A stretch of DNA of 8,509 nt from Candidatus Gorgonimonas leptogorgiae (GCA_929200515.1 CAKNAD010000046.1:1-8509), one strand, 5' to 3'. Shown: positions 1 to 7,148, counted from the first letter of the stretch. Numbers and translations are program-made. Notes: generated by a model not told the origin, from the letters alone.

Positions 1-1114
1 TATTAGGAATTATATTATCTGCAAGCCATAAGTTGATTTTTTCTTTACTGTGTTTAAGGCTATATATTGTAATTCCCTTTTCTTCATAACTATTTATTAT
101 TTTGTTTATTGTTAATTTTTGAGTTGCTGTTATATTAAATAGAGCATTAACAGGTGAAAAAACATTTTCGTTTATTAGCTCCATTTCAAAATCTAATTCA
201 TCGTCTGTTAGATCTTGAATTAACCAAGAGCGCTTATCAAATCTAGCTAAAACCTCAGCTAATTTACTATGTGTTCTTTCAGCTAGGTTAGCTGTTATTG
301 CTGCTGGTGAAAGCTCTACTTCTAATAAGGCAGTAAACTTTTGTAAATTTTTTGTATCTAATTTACTTCTTGCATATGTATCTTCTATAATATTCAAACC
401 AAATTTTTCTGCTATAGTATTATTATATCTATTAAACTTATGCACATCATTAGAGTCAATATATTTAAATGTAACTTCTTTAAACATGTCTTTTTTAGCC
501 GTATAAATTACTCCTAATAACCCTTGTTGATTTGCTGATAAAAATTCATATTCATGCTGTAATCTACTAGATATACCTGCCCAACAGTTCTTTAAGCTTC
601 CTAAGCATTCATCTAGTCTTAAACCAATAGCTTCTTTGCTAATAATTGTAGCTGTTTGATTTTTTTGTATTTCGTATTGCAGGTTTTTTAATACTCTATT
701 TAACTCATATAGATTATATAGAGTATTTTTCATGTCATTTACTGCATTAGTGTCCACTGATTTACTTGGATGATCTGATATTCTTTGTTTAAATGATCTT
801 AATTCTTGCAGATGATTTGCATCACCACAATAAAATTTATCTAGTTCAATAAAAGTTTCAACTTCAGTAATTAATAAGTCTTTAATTCCATCTAAATCAG
901 CTTTAGTTACTTTGTCATAAAAAGATTCATTTTGTATGCTTTTATGCTGTTGGGAGGTATTGATTGCCTTATTTTTTTCTAAATTAATAGCAGTAAAAAA
1001 AATCTTGTTTAGTTGTTTCTTGATCTTTTTATAGTTCTTAACTGGAATTATTTTTTGTTGTGTGCGTTCATAGTGAACTGGTACATTCATTGTATGATTA
1101 TTTATTGGTAGCAT
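1..1114 (-). CDS. Unrecognised protein, C-terminus beyond the left edge (371 codons present)
   Basis: The open frame reads leftwards from an ATG at 1114-1112 to the window edge without a stop, so the protein is at least 371 residues. The start is supported by an AGGTG ribosome binding site (1120-1124) five bases upstream and by an in-frame TAA at 1132-1130. A second ATG at codon 9 is possible but less well placed. I do not recognise the family. The product has no signal peptide or membrane span, is rich in Lys, Asn, Ile and Leu, and looks mostly alpha-helical. The most distinctive stretch is at residues 165-186, with Cys170 and Cys177 in DECLGSLKNCWAGISSRL. A Cys-x-x-Gly-Ile-x-x-Arg-Leu pattern of this sort recalls helical segments in Legionella-type secreted proteins, but that is an impression, not an assignment. 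A role as a cytoplasmic or secreted effector-like protein is inference from composition and neighbours. Confidence 0.8.
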   Translation of the reverse strand, partial: MLPINNHTMNVPVHYERTQQKIIPVKNYKKIKKQLNKIFFTAINLEKNKAINTSQQHKSIQNESFYDKVTKADLDGIKDLLITEVETFIELDKFYCGDANHLQELRSFKQRISDHPSKSVDTNAVNDMKNTLYNLYELNRVLKNLQYEIQKNQTATIISKEAIGLRLDECLGSLKNCWAGISSRLQHEYEFLSANQQGLLGVIYTAKKDMFKEVTFKYIDSNDVHKFNRYNNTIAEKFGLNIIEDTYARSKLDTKNLQKFTALLEVELSPAAITANLAERTHSKLAEVLARFDKRSWLIQDLTDDELDFEMELINENVFSPVNALFNITATQKLTINKIINSYEEKGITIYSLKHSKEKINLWLADNIIPN

Positions 1115-1313
1115 TAAATCACCTGCAGATTAGTAATAATATTTAAAATATTTTTAAAATAGTCTTCTATTAGACCAATTATATTATTACTTTGTTCATT
1201 ATTTTTGGTTTATAATTCAATTGAGTATGAATTCTATAAGATAATAAGTTATCTTTTATAATTAGCCGTTGTATACAGAGGGAAGATAAAAATGCAGGTT
1301 TTCAGCAAGTGAT

Positions 1314-1339
1314 TATAAAAGCCAAAGCTTAGCCTTGGC
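1314..1339 (-). terminator. Rho-independent terminator of gbpA
   Basis: Read on the minus strand, GCCAAGGC TAA GCTTTGGC (1339-1321) forms an eight-pair stem with a three-base loop, including one G-U pair, and is followed at once by TTTTAT (1320-1315). It begins 33 bases past the gbpA stop codon. On the plus strand the same stem has an A-C mismatch and no T run after it, so it is oriented to end gbpA transcription. It also separates gbpA from the next minus-strand gene. Confidence 0.75.
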
Positions 1340-1372
1340 TATCAGTTAACAATTGAGTATTGAAATAATGTA

Positions 1373-2806
1373 TTATAGTTCAAACCATGCAATTTTCCAA
1401 TCTGAACCTACTCCTGGTTCAAATTGTATTGATGATTTTGACCATTGTTTACAATAGCCACTATAAGGAAAAGGTCTGCACTCATAAACTTTACCTGTTT
1501 TATTGTGAAATACCCTTGTGTTTGCAGAATAACTAGATAAATTTTCTGGAAAAATAAAATCGTATTGAATATTAGTATTTTCCTTTGAAACATCAACGGT
1601 ATAAGTTTTTTGTATTAAGTTACCATGTTCTGGTTTGGCTACAAAAATAACATTATATTGACCCTCAATAGCGTTATTATCAGTCAATGAAAGGCTAGCA
1701 TGGTCATTATTAATAGTGATCGATTGATAGTCAACTTCTTTGCCATTAGGGTTGACGAGCTTCACAGTGATAGAGTATTTTGCACTAGTTTTTGCCATAA
1801 AATCTAGTTTTACTTTGCCATCTTCGATTTGATATTCTAATTCTAATCCTACCAATTTAGCTTGTGTAATAACAGGCAATTCGGTTATTTGTATTTCTAC
1901 ATCTTCAATTCCACTGTCTGGTTTTGTATAAATAAAGTTGGTATCATAAACTGGAGTTATATTCCCTTTGCTATCTTGTACTCCAGCAATAAGTCCTTGG
2001 TCAGAAGCATTGATTATTTCGGCTAATAAATACGGCCACATTTTACTATCACCTTCATGCGATGAATTTATTGTTAGTTTATCTGACAAACCAATATTTT
2101 CACCATCGGCATTAAATACCCGTGTTTGTATAATATCACCTGGGTTTAAATCTACCGTAGCATTAATAGTTCCAACCTTGTTTAAGTTACTAACTAAGCT
2201 CTTATCAGAGTTGTCATCGTTGTCTTTTATAATGTCTACATCTATAACTTGATAAAAAGTTGCAGGTGTATCAGCAACATCCCAAGTACCTAAAATTACA
2301 TGATATCCGCTTCTATCTGCTGGTACAATACAATGATGTGTAACTTCTTTTGGTGGTTTTAATCCGTGTACTTGAATCGAGCAAAATGGTTCGATATCAA
2401 ATGATGCTCTTGTTAATGGCTTATTTGGATTCCAATCCGGTTTAGTAAGGTAATAATTCCAATTTTTAGTAACATGATTTGCGGTAAATCTCCAGCTAAA
2501 CTGATTACTACCTGGTTTTATTTTTGTTTTTATCCAGCGACTTTTAGTTTGTTCATTTAGTTGTGAAAATTGTGGTAAGCCAGCACTAGCAATATTAGCA
2601 TCAGCTGGTCCAGCATCTGGAAAGCCATCTGGACCTTCAACGCTTTGTGGTTCATATTGAACTGGACCACAACCTATATTTTGACCAAGATTACACTTAT
2701 AAGATCTAGACTGCGGTGCGGATATATACCCGTGCGAAAAAGAGAGTTGAGCGAAACATAATGCCCAAAATGTTATTAGTAAACGATTTATATTTTTCTT
2801 AAGCAT
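1373..2806 (-). CDS. gbpA: GlcNAc-binding protein A: secreted four-domain chitin-active LPMO
   Basis: This copper-dependent lytic polysaccharide monooxygenase (family AA10) cleaves crystalline chitin oxidatively. In Vibrio, GbpA also mediates attachment to chitin, GlcNAc-bearing surfaces and mucin. Residues 1-24 are a Sec signal peptide ending LSFS, so cleavage exposes His25 as the N-terminal ligand of the copper histidine brace. His111 in FTANHVTKNW is the second ligand, and Phe184 in ATFYQVIDV fits the axial position. Block 47-60 (GPVQYEPQSVEGPDG) matches Vibrio GbpA almost exactly. The AA10 domain covers about 25-194, GbpA domain 2 about 205-310, domain 3 about 315-408, and a C-terminal chitin-binding module (CBM73-like) 414-477 with Cys442, Cys452 and Trp455. 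The length of 477 is close to Vibrio GbpA at about 485, so the gene looks intact. The start has a strong AAGGAAAG site (2811-2818). By eye its G+C is higher than that of the unrecognised genes nearby. Confidence 0.95.
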   Translation of the reverse strand: MLKKNINRLLITFWALCFAQLSFSHGYISAPQSRSYKCNLGQNIGCGPVQYEPQSVEGPDGFPDAGPADANIASAGLPQFSQLNEQTKSRWIKTKIKPGSNQFSWRFTANHVTKNWNYYLTKPDWNPNKPLTRASFDIEPFCSIQVHGLKPPKEVTHHCIVPADRSGYHVILGTWDVADTPATFYQVIDVDIIKDNDDNSDKSLVSNLNKVGTINATVDLNPGDIIQTRVFNADGENIGLSDKLTINSSHEGDSKMWPYLLAEIINASDQGLIAGVQDSKGNITPVYDTNFIYTKPDSGIEDVEIQITELPVITQAKLVGLELEYQIEDGKVKLDFMAKTSAKYSITVKLVNPNGKEVDYQSITINNDHASLSLTDNNAIEGQYNVIFVAKPEHGNLIQKTYTVDVSKENTNIQYDFIFPENLSSYSANTRVFHNKTGKVYECRPFPYSGYCKQWSKSSIQFEPGVGSDWKIAWFEL

Positions 2807-2884
2807 AATACTTTCCTTAGCTAGTTAACCCTTGCAACAATTATTATTTTTAACATATAAGAAAATGTTGATTTTTTATTATTA

Positions 2885-2912
2885 TTTATAGTAAACCAAT
2901 ATACATCTTCAA
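2885..2912 (-). promoter_or_regulatory. Predicted sigma-70 promoter of gbpA
   Basis: On the minus strand, TTGAAG (2912-2907) and TATAAA (2890-2885) are separated by 16 bases. Transcription would begin near 2878, giving a leader of about 70 bases before the gbpA ATG. A second TATAAT occurs farther upstream at 3007-3002 but lacks a convincing -35 box. In a genome this AT-rich, TATAAA-like hexamers are frequent, so this remains a prediction. Confidence 0.4.
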
Positions 2913-2927
2913 GCATAAGGTGTATAT
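2899..2927. repeat. Inverted repeat overlapping the gbpA -35 box (possible operator)
   Basis: ATATACATCTT (2899-2909) and AAGGTGTATAT (2917-2927) are inverted copies matching at 10 of 11 positions around a seven-base centre. The predicted gbpA -35 box lies inside the repeat. The symmetry and position suggest a binding site for a dimeric regulator. No T run follows on either strand, which argues against a terminator. The regulator is unknown. Confidence 0.45.
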
Positions 2928-3077
2928 CGAGTAAGTAGAATATTTAAGGACCGTATAAAATCCTAAATGATGTTATCGAACGATTTGCATTTATATTAAT
3001 AATTATACTGTATCTATATATGTGGCATAAGTAAACATAACATACTGCAATTCTAGGTGTATGGTTCGGAAAGCCTA

Positions 3078-4532
3078 TCATACCCCTGAAAATTTTTGGT
3101 ATTGAGATAATACAAAATTATCTGTCATACCACTAATATAATCTATAATAAGCCTTACTCGGTAATACCATTCTAGGTCATTAATCTCTGCGGTAGAATA
3201 TTTATTAGTGGATAAATTATTAACTGTAGTTTTATATACATCTACATATTTTGCTGGTAATTGCTTAAATAAATAGCCCTCAAGAATACCGCATTGATGA
3301 TTATGTTCATCATTGGTTAATTTTAAAAAATCATCTTTAGTTAATTTTAATAATACCGCATATATATCAAATAAACCTGTTAATGCAGCATAACCACGAA
3401 TTTCTGGAGTTTCTTTTTCAGCACTAGTGAAAACATAGCGTTGAGCAACTATTTTTAAAGTTTCTAAGGCATAATGCTTTGCTGAATTGCCATGAAAAAT
3501 AGCGTCATCTAAAGTACCATGAAAAATTTCATTATGAAATTTAATATAATAACTAGATGCATGTTCTATTAAATCTTCAGTAAGCAGTAATCTTAAATTG
3601 GCAATGAAGTTTTTATCTTCTTTTGCAGTTTTGGTTGCTTGATCGATAATATTAATTAGATAATCATTAGTACAAGGCTGTTCTTTCCAGATATCAATAA
3701 GACATGTTTTTAACTCGGATACAGATAGAATATTTTTATCTATAGCATCTTCTAAATCAGACACACAATAGGCTATATCATCAGCTGCTTCCATAATATA
3801 CACCAAAGGAAAACGACAACCAGTTTCAATTTGCAATTGTTTATTAATTTCTTCTATTAATAATTGCTCTGAATAAAAAAAACCTGGTTTTTTGCTCGTA
3901 TATGATGGCGCAGTAGTTTTATTTTTTGTATAGCGGTAAGCAGGTATAGTATATTTTACCATGCTAGCTACTTGTGATAATAATAGGTTTAATTTATGTA
4001 GACTATGAATAATTCTTAAACCTTGAGCGTTGCCATCGAATAAAAGTAAATCTGGTAGCAAATAATCAGTAAATAGCTCAGAAGGCTTATATTTATTTTT
4101 CATTGCTTGATGGTAGCAACTATCTAAATTATTATTTAACCATGCACAAATAGTTGTTTCACCAAAATGACCAAATGGTGGGTTGCCTACATCATGTAAT
4201 AAACAAGCAATTTCTACAATATTAATAAAAACTTCGGTAAATTCATCTAAAGAATTTGCAGATTTATCTATTTTAGATAAAATTTTACGTGAAATACTAC
4301 GAGCTATTTGTTGAACCTCTAAAGAATGGGTCAAGCGGCTACGCACAGAAGCATTAGCCTCTAATGGATAAACTTGGGTTTTTTGTTGTAATCGCCGTAA
4401 TGCCGCAGATTGTATAACTCTTTGTCTATCTAACTCGGTATTATCAATAATTCCTTCTATATTTGTTAGTTTGTTATCAGTATAAAATCTTTTATTAATT
4501 AGCTTAATCTTGTAATTACACTGTTTTTTCAT
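3078..4532 (-). CDS. dgt: dGTP triphosphohydrolase (dGTPase), HD superfamily
   Basis: Dgt hydrolyses dGTP to deoxyguanosine and triphosphate in the cytoplasm and so helps set dNTP pools; in E. coli it works as a hexamer. The product aligns with E. coli Dgt over its whole length. In the 484-residue form, the metal-binding HD residues are His69 (RSRLTHSLEVQQ), His113-Asp114 (CLLHDVGNPPFGHFGE) and the Asp pair in IMEAADDIAYCVADLED-like sequence at about 251-252. LRRLQQKTQVYPLE near 46-59 and the C-terminal YYRVRLIIDYISGMTD are also conserved. E. coli Dgt is about 505 residues, so this copy is near full length and its catalytic residues are intact. A GTG at 4541 would add MFF, but the ribosome binding site AAGGTG overlaps that codon and sits six bases before the ATG at 4532, which I take as the start. 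It has its own promoter candidate and is not in an operon. Confidence 0.93.
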   Translation of the reverse strand: MKKQCNYKIKLINKRFYTDNKLTNIEGIIDNTELDRQRVIQSAALRRLQQKTQVYPLEANASVRSRLTHSLEVQQIARSISRKILSKIDKSANSLDEFTEVFINIVEIACLLHDVGNPPFGHFGETTICAWLNNNLDSCYHQAMKNKYKPSELFTDYLLPDLLLFDGNAQGLRIIHSLHKLNLLLSQVASMVKYTIPAYRYTKNKTTAPSYTSKKPGFFYSEQLLIEEINKQLQIETGCRFPLVYIMEAADDIAYCVSDLEDAIDKNILSVSELKTCLIDIWKEQPCTNDYLINIIDQATKTAKEDKNFIANLRLLLTEDLIEHASSYYIKFHNEIFHGTLDDAIFHGNSAKHYALETLKIVAQRYVFTSAEKETPEIRGYAALTGLFDIYAVLLKLTKDDFLKLTNDEHNHQCGILEGYLFKQLPAKYVDVYKTTVNNLSTNKYSTAEINDLEWYYRVRLIIDYISGMTDNFVLSQYQKFSGV

Positions 4533-4538
4533 AAAAAA

Positions 4539-4544
4539 CACCTT
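4539..4544 (-). promoter_or_regulatory. Ribosome binding site that fixes the dgt start
   Basis: AAGGTG on the minus strand lies six bases (TTTTTT) before the ATG at 4532-4530. The possible GTG start at 4541-4539 is part of this Shine-Dalgarno sequence and has no such site of its own, so the longer reading with three extra residues (MFF) is unlikely. Confidence 0.7.
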
Positions 4545-4551
4545 TTAAAAA

Positions 4552-4576
4552 TTACTTCATTGTTAAGGCACCTTAA
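4552..4576 (-). other. Palindrome and two-codon mini-ORF in the dgt leader
   Basis: TTAAGG-CA-CCTTAA (4563-4576) is a perfect 6+6 palindrome upstream of dgt. On the minus strand it contains AAGGTG (4574-4569), followed after eight bases by ATG AAG TAA (4560-4552). The dgt leader therefore carries a Met-Lys-stop reading frame with the same Shine-Dalgarno hexamer as dgt itself. Whether it is translated cannot be told from sequence. Confidence 0.35.
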
Positions 4577-4681
4577 AGTGCAACCTGCATTCCTGCGGTA
4601 TTTTGCCTTGAATTAAATCATTTTACTTAGCCCTGAAACCTAGTATTTTTATCTGCTACGTGTATATATCATGCTAATTTA

Positions 4682-4709
4682 TTTATAGTCGTTATTTTCT
4701 AGATAGCAA
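4682..4709 (-). promoter_or_regulatory. Predicted promoter of dgt
   Basis: On the minus strand, TTGCTA (4709-4704) and TATAAA (4687-4682) are 16 bases apart in the gap between the 143-residue gene and dgt. This would give dgt a leader of about 145 bases that includes the palindrome at 4563-4576. It is the best box pair in the gap, but AT-rich sequence makes chance matches likely. Confidence 0.35.
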
Positions 4710-4728
4710 GTGCTAATAATTAGTATAT

Positions 4729-5160
4729 TTAAACATAAGTGGTATCACTATTACTAGCTATAGAAGAAGTATTCTCTATATTGTTAGTCGTTCTTACTGG
4801 GTAACAGCAGCGTTCTTTTAGTTTATAATATGCCAAACGACCAAATGAAGCACCAGTAGCACAAACAGTGCTTCCAATAGCTTCACCTACAGCTTGGTAT
4901 ATTTTTTCTTCATTAGTTGTTATAATATTACCGTTAGGTGTATTGAGTTTAGGGTGAGTTTCACTATAAATCAGTACTCCTGTAAGATGACCTATAAACC
5001 AACCAACACCAGTTAACACAATAGCACATCCAAAAAAAGAACAACAATTTTTTTTTACATAATCTGTTGCACGAAAATGATTATTATTAGTTTCTATTAA
5101 ATCTAGTCCGGTATTATCAATACTAACAGATTGATTATTATGATTTACTATAGTATGCAT
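4729..5160 (-). CDS. Small protein with two glycine-zipper membrane segments
   Basis: I recognise no family for this 143-residue product. Two hydrophobic segments, about 41-65 and 86-112, would form a membrane hairpin. The first carries GxxxGxxxG (Gly53, Gly57, Gly61), and the second carries two GxxxG pairs (Gly92/Gly96 and Gly103/Gly107). Such glycine zippers let helices pack tightly or oligomerise. Cysteine pairs flank the hairpin: Cys39-Cys40 just before the first helix and Cys118-Cys119 just after the second. The N-terminal 35 and C-terminal 25 residues are polar and Asn/Thr/Ser-rich, and there is no Sec signal peptide. The start has an AGGA site (5168-5171) seven bases upstream. The gene is divergent from the F-box/WD40 gene. 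It could be an inner-membrane protein or an effector that inserts in host membranes; the second is inference from context only. Confidence 0.75.
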   Translation of the reverse strand: MHTIVNHNNQSVSIDNTGLDLIETNNNHFRATDYVKKNCCSFFGCAIVLTGVGWFIGHLTGVLIYSETHPKLNTPNGNIITTNEEKIYQAVGEAIGSTVCATGASFGRLAYYKLKERCCYPVRTTNNIENTSSIASNSDTTYV

Positions 5161-5290
5161 AATTAGATCCTAGATATCTTAAAAATATATTTTTTATCTT
5201 TTATAATTTTTTTTAATTTACTATCAGACCGATATGTTTTTTCTAAAAAAAATTTATATTCGAGTAGAAACCTTATAGTAACATTTTAAA

Positions 5291-5319
5291 CCTGTGGATT
5301 AAAGTTTAATTTACACAGG
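5291..5319. repeat. Inverted repeat in the divergent promoter region (possible operator)
   Basis: CCTGTG (5291-5296) and CACAGG (5314-5319) are exact inverted copies. Between them sits a second palindrome, ATTAAA-G-TTTAAT (5298-5310), slightly off centre. The right arm covers the -35 box of the predicted F-box gene promoter, and the site lies between two divergent genes. This is the usual place for an operator. No T run follows on the plus strand, so it is not a typical terminator. Confidence 0.45.
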
Positions 5320-5338
5320 ATTATTATAATAGTATAAT
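5310..5338 (+). promoter_or_regulatory. Near-consensus sigma-70 promoter of the F-box/WD40 gene
   Basis: TTTACA (5310-5315) and TATAAT (5333-5338) are separated by exactly 17 bases, only one base off the combined consensus. Transcription would begin near 5345, about 90 bases before the ATG at 5434. A second TATAAT at 5325-5330 has no suitable -35 box. For the divergent gene on the minus strand the best I find is a weak TACTAT -10 box at 5280-5275. Confidence 0.6.
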
Positions 5339-5389
5339 AATTATTACTTATTATTAGTGCTAAACTAAAAATAAAAAAGAATATATTAT

Positions 5390-5402
5390 CTTCTACTTGA
5401 AA
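5390..5402 (+). promoter_or_regulatory. Element shared upstream of the two plus-strand genes, copy 1
   Basis: CTTCTACTTGAAA lies 31 bases before the ATG of the F-box/WD40 gene and matches 12 of 13 bases of the element at 7149-7161. An ATATAT run precedes both copies. It falls downstream of the predicted transcription start, so it would be part of the leader RNA if that promoter is right. Confidence 0.35.
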
Positions 5403-5433
5403 ATTTTTTTATTTAAAACAACTTAAGAATACA

Positions 5434-7035
5434 ATGAATATAAAACAGACTACTACTGCAGAAGCTATTAATTCTAATATAAATATTGTAAAAGATTTGC
5501 CTAATGAAATTTTACAAAATATATGTTCTAGACTAGACAAAATTGATATAAAAAATTGTAAACCCGTGTGTAAGAGATTTTTAGATATAGTTAATCAACA
5601 AGAAAAAACATATTTTACTTCTTTATTAGCATTAAAAAAACATCCTGAGCTATCTATAGATTACTATAAATCAGTTACACGCAATTGGCTACAAGCAATA
5701 AATATGCCAGATACAGAAATTAGCTCTTTAGATGAAAAACTAAATAATGATAATTTCAGCTTACAATTATTTTTTAAAACAACTAAATATATAGCTACAA
5801 AAGAAAATATTTCATATGAAAAAAAAGCTACTTTATTGCATGATTTAGGAAGTCGTATTGGATATAATGAATGCCCTGTATCTTGTTGTTTAAGCCCTGC
5901 AGCAAATGTTATTGTTAGTCTATCGCAAAATAATGCCGCCAAAGTTTGGCGTTTATCTGATGGCGATTGGTCATTAGAAGATACTTTAAATAATTATGAT
6001 GGCGATGAAATAGCTTGTATAAATAATATTTGTTTCTCTCCCGATGGTCGTTTTATTGTTACCACTTCTAATTTTAGTTTTAAAATATGGCATTATGCAA
6101 ATGATCATTGGCAAGCAAATACCAGAATTAAAAATTTATATGCTAATAAATTATACTTTAGACCAGATAGCAAACGTTGTGTAATCACGACTGAGAACAA
6201 TCCAAAAATATATGATCTTATTGATAATAAATGGCAGCTAGTTACGGACAATATATTAGATATAGACAAACTAAATAATATTGATCCTGATACCTGTAGC
6301 TCTACTACACCTTATATAAAAAACAATACAAAAATAGACCACTGGCTACATGCCGTATTACAAATTCATATTATTTCTGCCTTTAATAGTAGCTACCTAG
6401 ACCAACCTTTTGGCGATAGGATTATGACGTTACTAAATGGCGACTGGAAAAGTTGGAGTCACCCTAAATGCGAACCTAGTGGGGTAAATTATGCTTATAC
6501 TAGTTTTGATATGAATTTGTTTATGATGTCCGGTCGTACTGGTTATCTAGGAGAATACACTATAATGCTGCAACTGCAAGATAATAAATGGCAAGAAAAA
6601 GCAAGAATTGAAGGGTTAACAAGGCGGGCATGTTTTAGTTTAGATAACAAAAAAGTTATTTTATATCAAGAACATATTATTAAAAGCTCTAAGCGTCGCA
6701 ATTGTATTTGGGATTACGATACCGAATACAAATCAATAGTTTATAATATTACCCAAAATGGTCTCATTGAAACATTAGATTTAGAATATGCTGATAAAAT
6801 TGTTTTTAGTGCAGACTCCAAGTATATAGCTAGCTCCGAATATTCAACCGTAAATATATGGCAAGAAATAACTAACAATCAACAATCTAGTGAGCAACAA
6901 TTAACAACTTCATGGAAATTAATTACTAGTATCAAAAACAATGAAAAAGTAGCAGATATTAATTTTAGCCTAGATAAAAGACTACTAATTATAATGCTTG
7001 TAAATGGAAAAATAAATATATGCCAGTTAAAATAG
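5434..7035 (+). CDS. F-box/WD40-repeat protein, probable host-directed ubiquitin ligase adaptor
   Basis: This 533-residue protein joins an N-terminal F-box to a beta-propeller, the layout of eukaryotic FBXW substrate receptors. In SCF ubiquitin ligases the F-box binds Skp1 and the propeller binds the target. The F-box spans about 18-55 and is canonical: DLPNEILQNICSRLDKIDIKN, then KPVCKRFLDIV with Val45-Cys46. Helical sequence follows to about 140. WD40-like blades then recur, for example at 148-172, 197-219, 237-260, 397-426, 454-476 and 506-528. They carry FSPDG-type turns (FSPDGRF, FRPDSKR, FSADSKY) and end KVW, KIW, KIY or NIW. A Trp in a D/N-x-x-W turn follows several blades (Trp179, 226, 267, 338, 386). 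Residues 275-350 fit the repeat poorly. There is no signal peptide. The ribosome binding site is weak (AAGAA). Bacteria lack Skp1 and cullins, so action inside a host cell is the natural inference; delivery is unproven. Confidence 0.9.
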   Translation: MNIKQTTTAEAINSNINIVKDLPNEILQNICSRLDKIDIKNCKPVCKRFLDIVNQQEKTYFTSLLALKKHPELSIDYYKSVTRNWLQAINMPDTEISSLDEKLNNDNFSLQLFFKTTKYIATKENISYEKKATLLHDLGSRIGYNECPVSCCLSPAANVIVSLSQNNAAKVWRLSDGDWSLEDTLNNYDGDEIACINNICFSPDGRFIVTTSNFSFKIWHYANDHWQANTRIKNLYANKLYFRPDSKRCVITTENNPKIYDLIDNKWQLVTDNILDIDKLNNIDPDTCSSTTPYIKNNTKIDHWLHAVLQIHIISAFNSSYLDQPFGDRIMTLLNGDWKSWSHPKCEPSGVNYAYTSFDMNLFMMSGRTGYLGEYTIMLQLQDNKWQEKARIEGLTRRACFSLDNKKVILYQEHIIKSSKRRNCIWDYDTEYKSIVYNITQNGLIETLDLEYADKIVFSADSKYIASSEYSTVNIWQEITNNQQSSEQQLTTSWKLITSIKNNEKVADINFSLDKRLLIIMLVNGKINICQLK

Positions 7036-7148
7036 CTTAGCGTTTTCGAGAGCAAAATCAACAATGTTATATTTTTATCAGCTACAATATTCTTTCATGT
7101 TTCTATTTTGCACTGCACTTTATAGGCTAATAAGAATCAAATATATAC

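Noticed and set aside
1248..1265. AAGATAA-TAAG-TTATCTT hairpin between the leftmost gene and gbpA as a terminator
   Set aside because: The stem is seven mostly A-T pairs, no clean T run follows, and the better terminator at 1314-1339 already serves gbpA.
1291..1311. ATG CAG GTT TTC AGC AAG TGA after a GGGAAG-like site as a small gene
   Set aside because: Only six codons, with no other support.
1968..2252. Plus-strand open frame of 94 codons inside gbpA
   Set aside because: It lies wholly within the antisense of a well-supported gene, and its translation looks like a frame shadow.
4582..4597. Direct repeat CCTGC-ATT-CCTGC in the dgt upstream region
   Set aside because: Two five-base units are too short to mean anything on their own, and no further copies are seen nearby.
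5664..5942. Minus-strand open frame of 92 codons inside the F-box/WD40 gene
   Set aside because: It is antisense to the F-box/WD40 coding sequence and shows no ribosome binding site or recognisable domain.
6879..7064. Minus-strand open frame of 61 codons at the end of the F-box/WD40 gene
   Set aside because: Its hydrophobic translation is what AT-rich antisense gives by chance, and it mostly overlaps the last WD40 blades.
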